Shown here one piece after another: positions 1 through 8,030 of a DNA stretch of 40,155 nucleotides. Numbering within the stretch: position 1 is the stretch's first letter; each line of letters opens with the position of its first letter. The stretch comes from Geothermovivens sp964644845 (GTDB lineage: Bacteria > Zhuqueibacterota > Zhuqueibacteria > Oleimicrobiales > Geothermoviventaceae). The stretch is taken from NCBI GenBank assembly GCA_964644845.1, contig CAZXXS010000092.1:1-40155 (forward strand). Direction: 5' to 3'. The notes below the pieces were generated by a model, which was not told the origin of the DNA, ran no database searches, and saw only the letters and a program-made list of their open reading frames with translations. The position numbers were made by a program, and so were the translations under genes.

Positions 1-372
1 AAGAGATGCCGTGCTTGGCGACCTTGACGCCTTCGCGATTGAACGGACGGGGTGGATTTTAACAGCCTCGTGTGTCCGCTTTGGCTCAAGGCGGAAGTAC
101 GCTCACGGGGGTGCAGAGTGTGGCCGCCACGGCGTAGAACCGCGAACACGCAAAGTACGCCGAGAAGCAGATCTTGAGAAGCACTCTCGCAAAGGCGTCA
201 AGACGCGAAGAGACCCCGTGGGATCACCAGGAGGTTCAGACGATCGTTTCAGGGGAGCACCAATTTTTCGCATCCCGCCACCTGGCTTGGAACTTCGCGG
301 CCTTCGCGTCTTGGCGGTGAATTGCTTCACAGGCCAGGCGCAGGAGAACAGTAAGGACCAGGGGTAAGCGCA
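1..372. repeat. Gene-free left edge with inverted repeat arms
   Basis: No convincing gene lies here; the open frames on both strands have no family resemblance. The stretch carries a perfect 12-bp inverted repeat: CAAGACGCGAAG at 199-210 and its complement CTTCGCGTCTTG at 302-313. Related, less exact copies of the same theme lie nearby (GCGAACACGCAAAGTACGCC around 140-160, TTCGCGGCCTTCGCG around 294-308). Such 'aagacgcgaag' elements occur as dispersed intergenic repeats in many environmental bacterial genomes; that is recollection, not a search. No good promoter for the following gene was found. Confidence 0.45.
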
Positions 373-1650
373 ATGAGACGCATTGTGAAATGGCTTGTGC
401 CGGTGGGGCTGGCGCTGGTGGTCGCTGTCGCGGCCGTCTGGAGGCTCAAGCATCGTGGGACTGCCGAAGGCACGGCGGCTGGAGGAACCCGTAGCGAGAC
501 GACGGAACAGGCTGTGACGCTTGCCCCCGTGCCGGTGCGCGTGCAGTACGCCTTCGTGGGCGACCTCGTCCTGCGAGTCACGGCTACGGGCCGCACGCGG
601 GCTCGGCGATCGGTGAGCGTCTACCCGTACACCAGCGGCCTGCTGACGGAAGTCCGGGTCCGGGACGGCCAGCACGTGCGCAGAGGGGAGACTCTCTTCC
701 GGCTGGATGATCGCCAGGCACGCTTGAACGTGCGGGAAGCCCGGAACGAGGTGTTGCAGGCGGAGGTGGAGTACGGGCTCATGCGGCGGGAAGCGCGTGA
801 ACTCGCCGCCTCGGACTCGCTCGGCCTCACCGTGGGCGTGGGCATGTCCGAGGAGGAGTTCCGGGAGATCGAGCGGCGCTACCGCGCGGGGGAGATCAGC
901 GAGGCCGAGTACGAACGAGCCAGGATCGACTACGAGATCGCCCAGATCTTTTCCGGATCGCGCCGGGACGAACTGATGGCGGTAAAAAGCGGCCTAGCCG
1001 CGGCCCTGGCCAAGCTGCGGCGCGCTGAGCTCGAGCTCGAGTACACAACCGTCAGGGCCCCTTTCTCCGGCACGGTCGGTCAGGTGCGCGTCAGTCCTGG
1101 CCAGTGGGTGGGGCCGTCCCAGGAGCTGTGCCGACTGGTGGACCTTTCGCATCTCTACTTTGACGCCGAGGTGCTCGAAAGCGAGATTGGGATGGTGCAC
1201 GTGGGTGCCGGGGCGGAAGTGCGTTTCCCCGCCTACCCGGACACCTCGTTCAGCGGCCGTGTGGTGGGCATCAACCCCGTGTTGAACGAAGAGAGTCGCA
1301 CCTACACGGTTGTGGTCGATTTGCCCAATCCCGAAGGCAGGCTCCTGGACGGGATGTACGGCGAAGTGAAGCTTGACGCGCAGGTTCTGCCAGGCCGCCT
1401 GCTTGTGCCGCGGCGGGCTGTGATCGAACGCGACCGGCGCAAGCTCGTTTTCATTGTTCGCAAGAACGCGGAGGGACAGGACGTGGCCCAGTGGTGCTAC
1501 ATCACCCCTGGCCACGAGAACGAGGAGTACGTGGAGGTGCTGGATTCGGCCTTCGGGCTGAAGCCGGGCGAGCCCGTGGTCGTGGAAGGACACTTCACAC
1601 TCAGTCACGATGCCCCCGTGCGGATTGTCAATGCTGAAAAGAACAAATAG
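373..1650 (+). CDS. RND/HlyD-family periplasmic efflux adaptor (MFP)
   Basis: This 425-residue protein has the architecture of a membrane fusion protein linking an inner-membrane pump to an outer-membrane channel. Residues about 4-23 form an uncleaved membrane anchor. A first lipoyl half follows at about 75-120 (VRVRDGQHVRRGETLFRLDD), then a long charged helical hairpin at about 120-225, then the second lipoyl half at about 224-258 (TVRAPFSGTVGQVRVSPGQW), a beta-barrel segment and a membrane-proximal C-terminal part. The ATG at 373 follows an AGGGG tract at a usual distance. The pump it would serve is not adjacent: the next gene encodes an unrelated barrel protein, so the partner is either upstream of the window or elsewhere. 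The family is certain; the cargo is unknown. Confidence 0.9.
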   Translation: MRRIVKWLVPVGLALVVAVAAVWRLKHRGTAEGTAAGGTRSETTEQAVTLAPVPVRVQYAFVGDLVLRVTATGRTRARRSVSVYPYTSGLLTEVRVRDGQHVRRGETLFRLDDRQARLNVREARNEVLQAEVEYGLMRREARELAASDSLGLTVGVGMSEEEFREIERRYRAGEISEAEYERARIDYEIAQIFSGSRRDELMAVKSGLAAALAKLRRAELELEYTTVRAPFSGTVGQVRVSPGQWVGPSQELCRLVDLSHLYFDAEVLESEIGMVHVGAGAEVRFPAYPDTSFSGRVVGINPVLNEESRTYTVVVDLPNPEGRLLDGMYGEVKLDAQVLPGRLLVPRRAVIERDRRKLVFIVRKNAEGQDVAQWCYITPGHENEEYVEVLDSAFGLKPGEPVVVEGHFTLSHDAPVRIVNAEKNK

Positions 1651-1677
1651 GCGCGAGTAGCAGACTGCTGCGGCAGA

Positions 1678-1735
1678 AAAAGGCGCACGTCATCCTTTTG
1701 TTCTGGCGGCTACGACGTAGGCGCCTTTTCTTCTT
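1678..1735 (+). terminator. Probable intrinsic terminator after the MFP gene
   Basis: AAAAGGCGC (1678-1686) pairs with GCGCCTTTT (1721-1729), and ACGTC (1687-1691) pairs with GACGT (1714-1718) inside it with a two-base bulge. The 3' arm runs straight into TTTTCTTCTT. The 22-nt loop is long for a terminator, so the call is moderate. Confidence 0.45.
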
Positions 1736-1972
1736 CGTGCGGTCCCTGTGCCACTGTGTGAACCGTTGACTTCGCCTCTCCTCGGAAAGGCATGAGGGCG
1801 CAGGGACTCTGCTGTTTGGGTTTGGTAGACTGAGGCGGGGGGAAACCAGGAAGGCTGGGGGCATCTCCCTCTGGCGGCTCCGACCTGACCACCTTTTCTC
1901 TCTCCTGTGGTCCCGGTGCCTCCGTGTGAGCGGTTGACCCCGCTTCGCCCGGAGAGGTGCGGGGACGGAAAA
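1701..1972. repeat. Imperfect direct repeat of about 100 bp, two copies
   Basis: Copy A (about 1701-1802) and copy B (about 1869-1972) share the same order of blocks: CTGGCGGCTMCGAC, CCTTTTCT, GGTCCCKGTGCC, GTGTGARCSGTTGAC and a G-rich end. They are clearly diverged copies of one element lying in the 466-bp gap between the MFP and barrel genes. No open frame in the gap looks real. Confidence 0.6.
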
Positions 1973-2028
1973 GCTTCGTGGCTGAAAGCTCCCTCCAACT
2001 TTCCTTTTGTCCCTGGTTGTTTTCACGG

Positions 2029-2057
2029 TTGACATTCAGACCTAATCCAAGTAAATT
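2029..2057 (+). promoter_or_regulatory. Sigma70-type promoter for the barrel/comF genes
   Basis: A consensus -35 TTGACA (2029-2034) is followed after 17 bp by TAAATT (2052-2057). Transcription would begin near 2064, about 50 nt before the ATG at 2117. The same -35/-10 pair and spacing recur in the tetR promoter of this window. Confidence 0.7.
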
Positions 2058-2116
2058 GCCTGTGTGGGGAGGTGAGAGGTTCGCGAGGTGGAGGATAAAG
2101 GGTACAGGAGGCTTCG

Positions 2117-3406
2117 ATGCGGAAAATTCTACTGATCGGTGTTTTGTTGCTTGTGAGCGGCACGGGTGCCCGAGCTCAACTGTTGGGGACCAGTGTCATG
2201 CCCCAAGAAGGCGGCGCATTCACAGGCGGCATGGGTGTCGCGGTGATCGACAATCAAACCTACTTCGCCATCCACCTGCAGCCGGAGCTTGCTTTCGGCA
2301 AGTTCGGGGTCGGGCTCGACGTCAATCTTTTGTACAACACCAGTACGGGCCACATTCGCTCGAAAGATTGGGATGAGGGTTACGACTACCTTCGCCTTAT
2401 TCGGTACGTTCGCTACGCACACAAAGGCGATCCGTTCTACGTGCGCGTGGGGGCACTCGACGCAGCCCGACTCGGTCACGGTTTTCTCGTCAACTACTAC
2501 TCGAACTCCCCCAGTTACGATGACCGCAAGATCGGCATTGCCCTGGACGTGGATTTTGGAGCTTACGGTTTTGAATCGTTTGCCAATAACGTGGCACGGG
2601 CCGAGGTGTTAGGTGGACGTGTCTACTGGCGTCCCCTGCGCAAGTCAGTGGCTTTGCCAATCATCAAGAACTTCGAACTTGGCGCGACGTACGTGACGGA
2701 CATTGACCCTGACGACAACCGGAGCACAGATGACGGGGTGTCGGCTTTTGGCCTCGATGCCGGTTTGCCGCTCATCAACGGGAGCGTGGTGCGTTCGATG
2801 GTGTACTACGACTACGGCAAGATCGTAGATTACGGCTCAGGACAGGCTGCTGGAATCGGCGTGGATCTTCACTTCCCGGGTGGCTTGGCCACGCTGTCCG
2901 CTCGTTTCGAGCGACGCTGGCTCGGTAAAGAATTCGAACCGAATTTCTTCAACGCCTTCTACGAGGTGGACCGTTACACGAAGACAGAGTACGGACGCGG
3001 GTTCCGCAAGGTTGATTTGCTGCCCACAATCACGGAAGAAACCAGAGGGTATTTCGGCGAACTCTACGGTCGCGTACTCGGGGTGGTTCAAGTGGTCGGC
3101 AATTTCGTGCGGCTTGATGACGTGAAGCACAGCGGTGTGTTGCACTTGGCGGCAGATGCACCGGACGCCATACCTCAAATCGCGGCTCACGCCACTTACG
3201 ACAAGGCGGCCATTGAGACGCTGAACGACGTTCTGACACTCGACGATCGCAGTGTTGCACGCGTGGGACTGGGTTACAAGATCAAGCCGTACTTGATTCT
3301 CTACATGGACTACATCTGGAATTTTGTCTACAACGAGCGAACCGAGCGCTACGAACCGCAGGAACGGATTGAACCGCGGCTGAGTTTCGTGTACCGCTTC
3401 AAGTAG
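2117..3406 (+). CDS. Predicted outer-membrane beta-barrel protein
   Basis: This 429-residue protein starts with a cleavable signal peptide (MRKILLIGVLLLVSGTGARAQ, likely cut after the A-Q region near residue 21). The rest is rich in alternating aromatic and polar strands with short turns, and it ends in LSFVYRFK, so a terminal aromatic strand is present although the last residue is Lys. The ATG has a strong AGGAGG ribosome site at 2106-2111. I do not recognise a named family; no enzymatic motif is visible. The gene has its own promoter and is followed only 6 bp later by comF, so the two are probably cotranscribed. Outer-membrane location is an inference from the signal peptide and composition. 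Confidence 0.8.
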   Translation: MRKILLIGVLLLVSGTGARAQLLGTSVMPQEGGAFTGGMGVAVIDNQTYFAIHLQPELAFGKFGVGLDVNLLYNTSTGHIRSKDWDEGYDYLRLIRYVRYAHKGDPFYVRVGALDAARLGHGFLVNYYSNSPSYDDRKIGIALDVDFGAYGFESFANNVARAEVLGGRVYWRPLRKSVALPIIKNFELGATYVTDIDPDDNRSTDDGVSAFGLDAGLPLINGSVVRSMVYYDYGKIVDYGSGQAAGIGVDLHFPGGLATLSARFERRWLGKEFEPNFFNAFYEVDRYTKTEYGRGFRKVDLLPTITEETRGYFGELYGRVLGVVQVVGNFVRLDDVKHSGVLHLAADAPDAIPQIAAHATYDKAAIETLNDVLTLDDRSVARVGLGYKIKPYLILYMDYIWNFVYNERTERYEPQERIEPRLSFVYRFK

Positions 3407-3412
3407 GGTGCC

Positions 3413-4135
3413 TTGGGTGTGGGGGAACGAGAGTTGCGGCCCTTCAAACGGGTGTGGCTCGACGTGCTGGCCGGGCTCGAGAGCTTTCTCTTCCACCCTT
3501 ACTGTGTACTGTGCGAGCAACGCCTAACACGGCCTTCGCAATTGGTGTGCGACGGTTGCCTTGCTGAACTGCCAGCTGCGGAACCGGCCATTCTCAGGGG
3601 CGAAGACCTGCACGAGGACTCACGACTTGCTGTGTTCGCGTGCGTGGCGTCCTTGTGGCAGTACTCCGAGCAAGTGGAGAAGGTAATTCATCTGCTCAAG
3701 TACCGGCGCCGACCAGCGCTTGCCGGGGTAATTGGAGTGCGAATGGCACCGCTTGGGGCGGAGTTGACCGAATGGTCCGACACGCCGGTTGTGTTTGTGC
3801 CAGTGCCTTTGCACAGCGTTCGCCTGCGGGAACGGGGGTACAACCAGAGCGCGCTTCTGGCCAGGTGCGTTGCCGAAGGGATTGGGGTATCGCTGGCGTT
3901 GCGCTCTCTGGTGCGACGGCGCTACACCCGCAGTCAGGCTGCACTGGGAAGAGAAGAGCGCCTGCGCAATGTCGAGGGGGCTTTTGAGGTCACTTCTTCT
4001 GCGGAAATCGCTGGCAAACACTGTGTGCTCGTTGACGACGTCGTGACGACCGGAGCGACGTCGTCTGTTTGTGCTGAGGCGTTGCTTCGAGCAGGGGCAG
4101 CTGCAGTCTCGCTGCTTACAGCGGCCCGGGCGTAG
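3413..4135 (+). CDS. comF: ComF-family phosphoribosyltransferase-like protein
   Basis: This 240-residue protein has the two-part ComF layout. Near the N terminus is a four-cysteine zinc finger (CVLC at about 27-30 and CDGC about 16 residues later), followed by a phosphoribosyltransferase fold with the conserved RERGYNQS segment and the PRPP loop VLVDDVVTTGAT near the C terminus. ComF proteins are needed for uptake of single-stranded DNA in transformation, although many bacteria keep the gene without known competence. The start is uncertain: TTG at 3413 gives the full frame, with GTG at 3418 in another frame and TTG 3433 or GTG 3451 as in-frame alternatives. The 6-bp gap to the upstream stop suggests translational coupling. 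Confidence 0.88.
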   Translation: MGVGERELRPFKRVWLDVLAGLESFLFHPYCVLCEQRLTRPSQLVCDGCLAELPAAEPAILRGEDLHEDSRLAVFACVASLWQYSEQVEKVIHLLKYRRRPALAGVIGVRMAPLGAELTEWSDTPVVFVPVPLHSVRLRERGYNQSALLARCVAEGIGVSLALRSLVRRRYTRSQAALGREERLRNVEGAFEVTSSAEIAGKHCVLVDDVVTTGATSSVCAEALLRAGAAAVSLLTAARA

Positions 4136-4279
4136 CTCACGGCGGACTGGCTTTGCCCTCGAATCCTTGCTGTACGGCCACGCTGTTCCTCCAGGTGGTG
4201 AGCATGCGAGTGTGCGTTGTGCGATGGTTCAGCGCCTTTTGAGAACAGTCCGGAACGACACTGACTGCTGGGAGGGAAA

Positions 4280-5746
4280 ATGGGCAACTACCTCGCTTTT
4301 GATCTGGGCGCATCCAGCGGTAGAGGTCTTCTCGGCAAACTCCGTAACGGGGTCCTCGAGCTTGAGGAGGTGAATCGCTTCCCGAATCGGCCCGTCAAGC
4401 TGCGTGGCCACCTGCACTGGGACATCGTCGCCATTTTCCAGCGTTTGTTGGAGGCCATGCAGGTTCTGGCCGAGCGTGGGGAACGCGTGGACAGCATTGG
4501 CATCGACACGTGGGGGGTAGATTTCGGCCTGGTCGCAGCGGATGGTTCCTTAGTCGGTGTGCCCTACGCCTACCGCGACGGGCGAACGGACGGGGCGCCG
4601 CAGCGAGCGTTCCAGCTGCTGCCCTGGGAGCGGCTTTACGAGATCACGGGTATTCAGCTCATGTCGATCAACTCGGTGTTTCAGCTTTTCGTGATGGCCG
4701 AACAAAAGCACCCGTGGCTCAACATTGCGGCCAAGCTCCTTTTTCTGCCGGACCTGTTGAACTACCTCTTGACTGGCAGAGCGGTGTCGGAACTGACAAT
4801 TGCGTCCACCTCGCAGATGCTGGATGCTCGGGAGCGGCAGTGGTCGGAAGAGATCTTTACAAGCCTTGGTTTGCCACGTGAAATCATGCCGGAAATTGTA
4901 CCAGCAGGGGAAAATCTCGGACCTTTGTCGCAGGATTTGCAGGACGAAACGGGACTGGAGGTGCCGCGCGTCGTGGCGACAGCTGGCCACGACACCGCCA
5001 GCGCCGTGGCTGCTGTTCCTGCTGAGGGTGAAAAGTGGGCTTACCTCAGCTCGGGAACCTGGTCTCTGATGGGTGTCGAACTGGACGAACCGCTGCTGTC
5101 GGAGCAGGCCCGCGACAGGAATTTTACCAACGAAGCAGGCGTAGCAGGGAAAATTCGCTTCCTCAAGAACATCAGCGGGCTGTGGATTTTGCAGGAATGC
5201 CGGCGGGCGTGGGGCGACTCGTATTCGTGGGATGAGCTGACTGAGTTGGCACGAAAAGCCAGGCCGTTCTTCTGCCTCATTTTCCCCGATGATCCGGATT
5301 TTCTCAAACCTGGCGATATGCCGGGCAAAGTGAAGGATTTTTGCGCTCGTACTGGCCAATCTGTGCCGGAAGATGTTGGGCAGATTGTGCGTGTGATTCT
5401 CGAAAGCCTGGCCATGCGGTACAAGAGTGTGTTCAGCTCCTTGCAAAGCGTGCTCGGCAGGTCAATTGACACGGTGCACATCGTTGGCGGGGGGAGCCGT
5501 AACGGGTTGTTGAATCAATTCACCGCAAATGCACTGGGCGTGCAGGTAACCGCCGGTCCCGCCGAGGCGACAGCGTGCGGTAACATGCTGGTCCAGGCCA
5601 TGGCCGCGGGAGAACTTAGCGGCCTGGGCGAAATTCGCGATGTCGTGCGTCGATCGTTCACGATTGAGAGTTTCAGCCCGCAGAACACAACGGCTTGGGA
5701 TGAAGCGTTCCGTGTCTACCGGGAAATTGAGGCCCGGTACGAGTGA
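4280..5746 (+). CDS. rhaB: Rhamnulokinase (FGGY carbohydrate kinase)
   Basis: This 488-residue protein would phosphorylate L-rhamnulose to L-rhamnulose 1-phosphate in the cytoplasm. It opens with the rhamnulokinase signature DLGASSGRG (about residues 8-16) for phosphate binding, then GIDTWGVDFGLV (about 74-85), the AGHDTASA and SSGTWSLMG segments of the FGGY core, KNISGLWILQECRR, and the C-terminal ATP site HIVGGGSRNGLLNQ. Length and motif order are those of RhaB. A GGGAGG ribosome site precedes the ATG. It lies alone: no rhamnose isomerase, aldolase or permease is adjacent, so the rest of the pathway must be elsewhere. Another FGGY specificity (fuculokinase-like) is less likely given DLGASSGR. 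Confidence 0.9.
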   Translation: MGNYLAFDLGASSGRGLLGKLRNGVLELEEVNRFPNRPVKLRGHLHWDIVAIFQRLLEAMQVLAERGERVDSIGIDTWGVDFGLVAADGSLVGVPYAYRDGRTDGAPQRAFQLLPWERLYEITGIQLMSINSVFQLFVMAEQKHPWLNIAAKLLFLPDLLNYLLTGRAVSELTIASTSQMLDARERQWSEEIFTSLGLPREIMPEIVPAGENLGPLSQDLQDETGLEVPRVVATAGHDTASAVAAVPAEGEKWAYLSSGTWSLMGVELDEPLLSEQARDRNFTNEAGVAGKIRFLKNISGLWILQECRRAWGDSYSWDELTELARKARPFFCLIFPDDPDFLKPGDMPGKVKDFCARTGQSVPEDVGQIVRVILESLAMRYKSVFSSLQSVLGRSIDTVHIVGGGSRNGLLNQFTANALGVQVTAGPAEATACGNMLVQAMAAGELSGLGEIRDVVRRSFTIESFSPQNTTAWDEAFRVYREIEARYE

Positions 5747-5834
5747 ACAGCAGGGGGGCTTAGTCGATCGGCCGAAAATGCCAGCCAGCGTGCTCTGATT
5801 AAGCAGGAACCGAGACGACTGCAGGAGGGAGGGA

Positions 5835-6623
5835 TTGGCAGCATTTGAGACCTGGTTCTTGACGCACATCGGGACGAACCCGATTGTGCAGGGACTGGTT
5901 GGGGGGCTGGTGATTACGTTTCTGAACACTCTGGGGGCGCTCCTGGTGCTGTTCGTGCGGAACGTGTCCGATCGTTTTCTGGACACATCGCTCGGTTTCG
6001 CTGCGGGCGTCATGCTCACAGCGAGCTTTACCAGCCTGATTCTTCCGGGCATTGACGCCGGGGGCATTTGGTCCGTGATGATTGGCATCGTGGTCGGCGT
6101 GATTTTCCTGGATGTTGCGGACCACCTTATCCCGCACATGCACTTCGTCATGGGTGAGGAGGGAAAACACACGGACCGCCTGAAGGCCGTGTGGCTTTTC
6201 ATCATTGCCATCACATTGCACAACATGCCCGAAGGACTGGCGGTCGGTGTGGGATTTGGTTCGGGCAACCTCGGCGACGCTTTCGCTCTCATGATGGCGA
6301 TCGGGTTCCAGAACATCCCTGAGGGACTGGCCGTGTCGATTTCGTCGATGAACGCCGGCATGGGCAAGCGCTGGTACGCCAGTCTGGTTGGCATCCGGGC
6401 TGGATTGGTTGAGATTCCGCTTGCCATTTTGGGAGCCTGGGCTGTGACCGCCATGAAGGCGATCTTGCCCTACGCCATGGGCTTTGCTGCTGGCGCCATG
6501 CTTTACGTGATCAGCGACGAGATCATCCCCGAGACGCACCGCAAGGGGCACGAACGTTTTGCGACACTTGGCACCATGATTGGTGTGCTCGTGATGCTCT
6601 ACTTAGACGTAACGTTGGGGTAA
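5835..6623 (+). CDS. ZIP-family divalent metal transporter (GufA/ZupT type)
   Basis: This 262-residue protein has about eight hydrophobic segments and the ZIP metal-site motifs: LHNMPEGLAVG in the fourth membrane helix and QNIPEGLAVS in the fifth, where Gln replaces the more usual His. A histidine-containing loop (DHLIPHMHFVMGEEGKH) lies between helices three and four. ZIP proteins bring zinc, iron or manganese into the cytoplasm. The start is TTG at 5835, supported by the GGAGGGAGGG ribosome site just upstream; no ATG fits as well. The gene sits 88 bp after rhaB and is not obviously linked to it in function. Confidence 0.88.
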   Translation: MAAFETWFLTHIGTNPIVQGLVGGLVITFLNTLGALLVLFVRNVSDRFLDTSLGFAAGVMLTASFTSLILPGIDAGGIWSVMIGIVVGVIFLDVADHLIPHMHFVMGEEGKHTDRLKAVWLFIIAITLHNMPEGLAVGVGFGSGNLGDAFALMMAIGFQNIPEGLAVSISSMNAGMGKRWYASLVGIRAGLVEIPLAILGAWAVTAMKAILPYAMGFAAGAMLYVISDEIIPETHRKGHERFATLGTMIGVLVMLYLDVTLG

Positions 6624-7095
6624 ACCGCCCGTGCCCGTCCGCCGTCGCAGGCCGTAGTGAGAAGCCGCCCGGCGTCTCGTCGTTTGGCGCGTTTCGCACG
6701 TTCACACTTAAGCCCGCTTTCTTTGAAGACCCACGTTTTCCCCCAAAGAGCCCGCTTCAGCGGGCGACGACTCTTTGGTAGCCCAGCGATTTGATCGCCG
6801 GGCGAGGTCGAGAAGCCCGCATTTGCCCTGAAAGAACCTGCTAGAGCATCGGGGCAAATTTCGGTTCTCAGAGAGGGCACAAAGCGCGGTCGTGAGTGAC
6901 CTGTGTTGGGACCGTTGATTTCGAGGAATGAGGATCTGCGCTCGGAACTGCTGCTTCCGGCGGAGCAGCCCGCTTTAGCGGGCGACGACTCTTGGTAGCC
7001 CGGCGATTTGATCGCCGGGCGCTCACATGAACGCCGATTTGCAAATCGACGACGTAACGGCGGTTTGCATTCACCAGCCAAATCCAACAAAAGAC
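6624..7095. repeat. Gene-free stretch with a tandem pair of double-hairpin repeats
   Basis: Two copies of a roughly 56-bp element lie 218 bp apart. Copy 1 (6750-6803) and copy 2 (6968-7020) each consist of a GCCCGCT-N2-AGCGGGC hairpin, the spacer GACGACTCTTGGTA (with one extra T in copy 1), and a second hairpin. In copy 2 the second hairpin is perfect (GCCCGGCGAT, TTG, ATCGCCGGGC at 6998-7020); copy 1 has one mismatch. A further palindrome, CGATTTGCAAATCG, lies at 7035-7048. The element resembles REP-type palindromic repeats. No gene was found in the stretch. Confidence 0.65.
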
Positions 7096-7141
7096 TTGAC
7101 AAAGTCGACTGACTGTTCTAAATTCGACTGAACAGTCAGTC
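7096..7141 (+). promoter_or_regulatory. tetR promoter with overlapping dyad operator
   Basis: The -35 TTGACA (7096-7101) and -10 TAAATT (7119-7124) are 17 bp apart. A perfect 12-bp inverted repeat, GACTGACTGTTC (7107-7118) and GAACAGTCAGTC (7130-7141), brackets the -10 box. Inside the right side a second, tighter dyad GACTGA-N4-TCAGTC (7126-7141) matches the form of many TetR/AcrR operators. Binding here would block RNA polymerase, so autoregulation of the downstream tetR-RND operon is the natural inference. Confidence 0.8.
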
Positions 7142-7337
7142 AGCCACAGGCTGGTTGCTGTTGGCATCCGCAAGTCGCACGGGAACGTGTGGTTTCTGGT
7201 GGGCGGGCTGCCTCCGGACTCGGTGGTTCGAGGAGGGGGAAAAGGGGGGTGTTGTGGAGCGTTTCAGGACGGGGTTGGGGGCGAAAGGGCGTTGGCGAAC
7301 AGGTGTGTGATGGGCAGATGCGGAACAGGGAGTGCAC

Positions 7338-7946
7338 GTGGGTATTCAGGAGCGCAAAGAACGCGAAAGGCAAGGTAGGCTCGAGGCCATCCGAAAGGCA
7401 GCGCTCAAGCTGTTTGCGAGGGATGGTTACGCCAAGACCACAATGGACCAGGTAGCCGAAGAAGCCGAGCTGGCAAAAGGGACAATCTACTACTACTTCG
7501 GTTCCAAAGCTCAGCTGTTCGAGCATGTCCTGGAGCACTACACGGCGCAGCTTTTCTCATCCCTGATGAATCGAATTCGGCCTGAGCATACGGCTGCTGA
7601 GGCGATCGAGAATCTGATGCAGGGCTACCTGGATTTCTACGAAGAGCATCCCGACTTTTTCAGACTGCACATCATGTGGGAATCGGACCAGGCGAAGGGG
7701 TCCGGGCTGCAACTCGAGGATTTTCGAAAGCGTTACCGGGATCTACGTAAACCACTGGATGAGGCGCTCTCGAGCAAACTACGGGAGGGCCCTGTGCCAG
7801 TGGACGAGGAGGCGGTGTTGACCACCGTAGGTGGGTTGATGTTGATCCTGAGCACGCAGCTGGCACACGGCAAGCCTGTCGAGAGGGTACGCGCGCTGGT
7901 CCCGAAGTTGGCTGGACTTCTTCGGCGGGGCATTGAATGTCTTTGA
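7338..7946 (+). CDS. TetR/AcrR-family transcriptional regulator
   Basis: This regulator of about 202 residues carries an N-terminal TetR helix-turn-helix at about 15-60: ALKLFARDGYAKTTMDQVAEEA, then AKGTIYYYFGSKAQLFEHVL, with the typical recognition helix GTIYYYFGSK. The C-terminal part is the variable ligand-binding and dimer domain. GTG at 7338 is preferred because AGGGAG at 7327-7332 is well spaced from it; GTG at 7332 would add two residues. It follows a strong promoter and dyad, with a roughly 200-nt untranslated leader, and precedes an RND exporter, the usual arrangement of a local efflux repressor. The likely inducer is a hydrophobic compound or lipid, but nothing in the sequence identifies it. 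Confidence 0.93.
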   Translation: MGIQERKERERQGRLEAIRKAALKLFARDGYAKTTMDQVAEEAELAKGTIYYYFGSKAQLFEHVLEHYTAQLFSSLMNRIRPEHTAAEAIENLMQGYLDFYEEHPDFFRLHIMWESDQAKGSGLQLEDFRKRYRDLRKPLDEALSSKLREGPVPVDEEAVLTTVGGLMLILSTQLAHGKPVERVRALVPKLAGLLRRGIECL

Positions 7947-8030
7947 ATTGGCGGGCGAAAGTGGCAACGCCGTAGCTTGTGTGAGCGGACGAATCTGGAA
8001 ACGGGCGCGGTAAAAACACTGGGGTGAACG

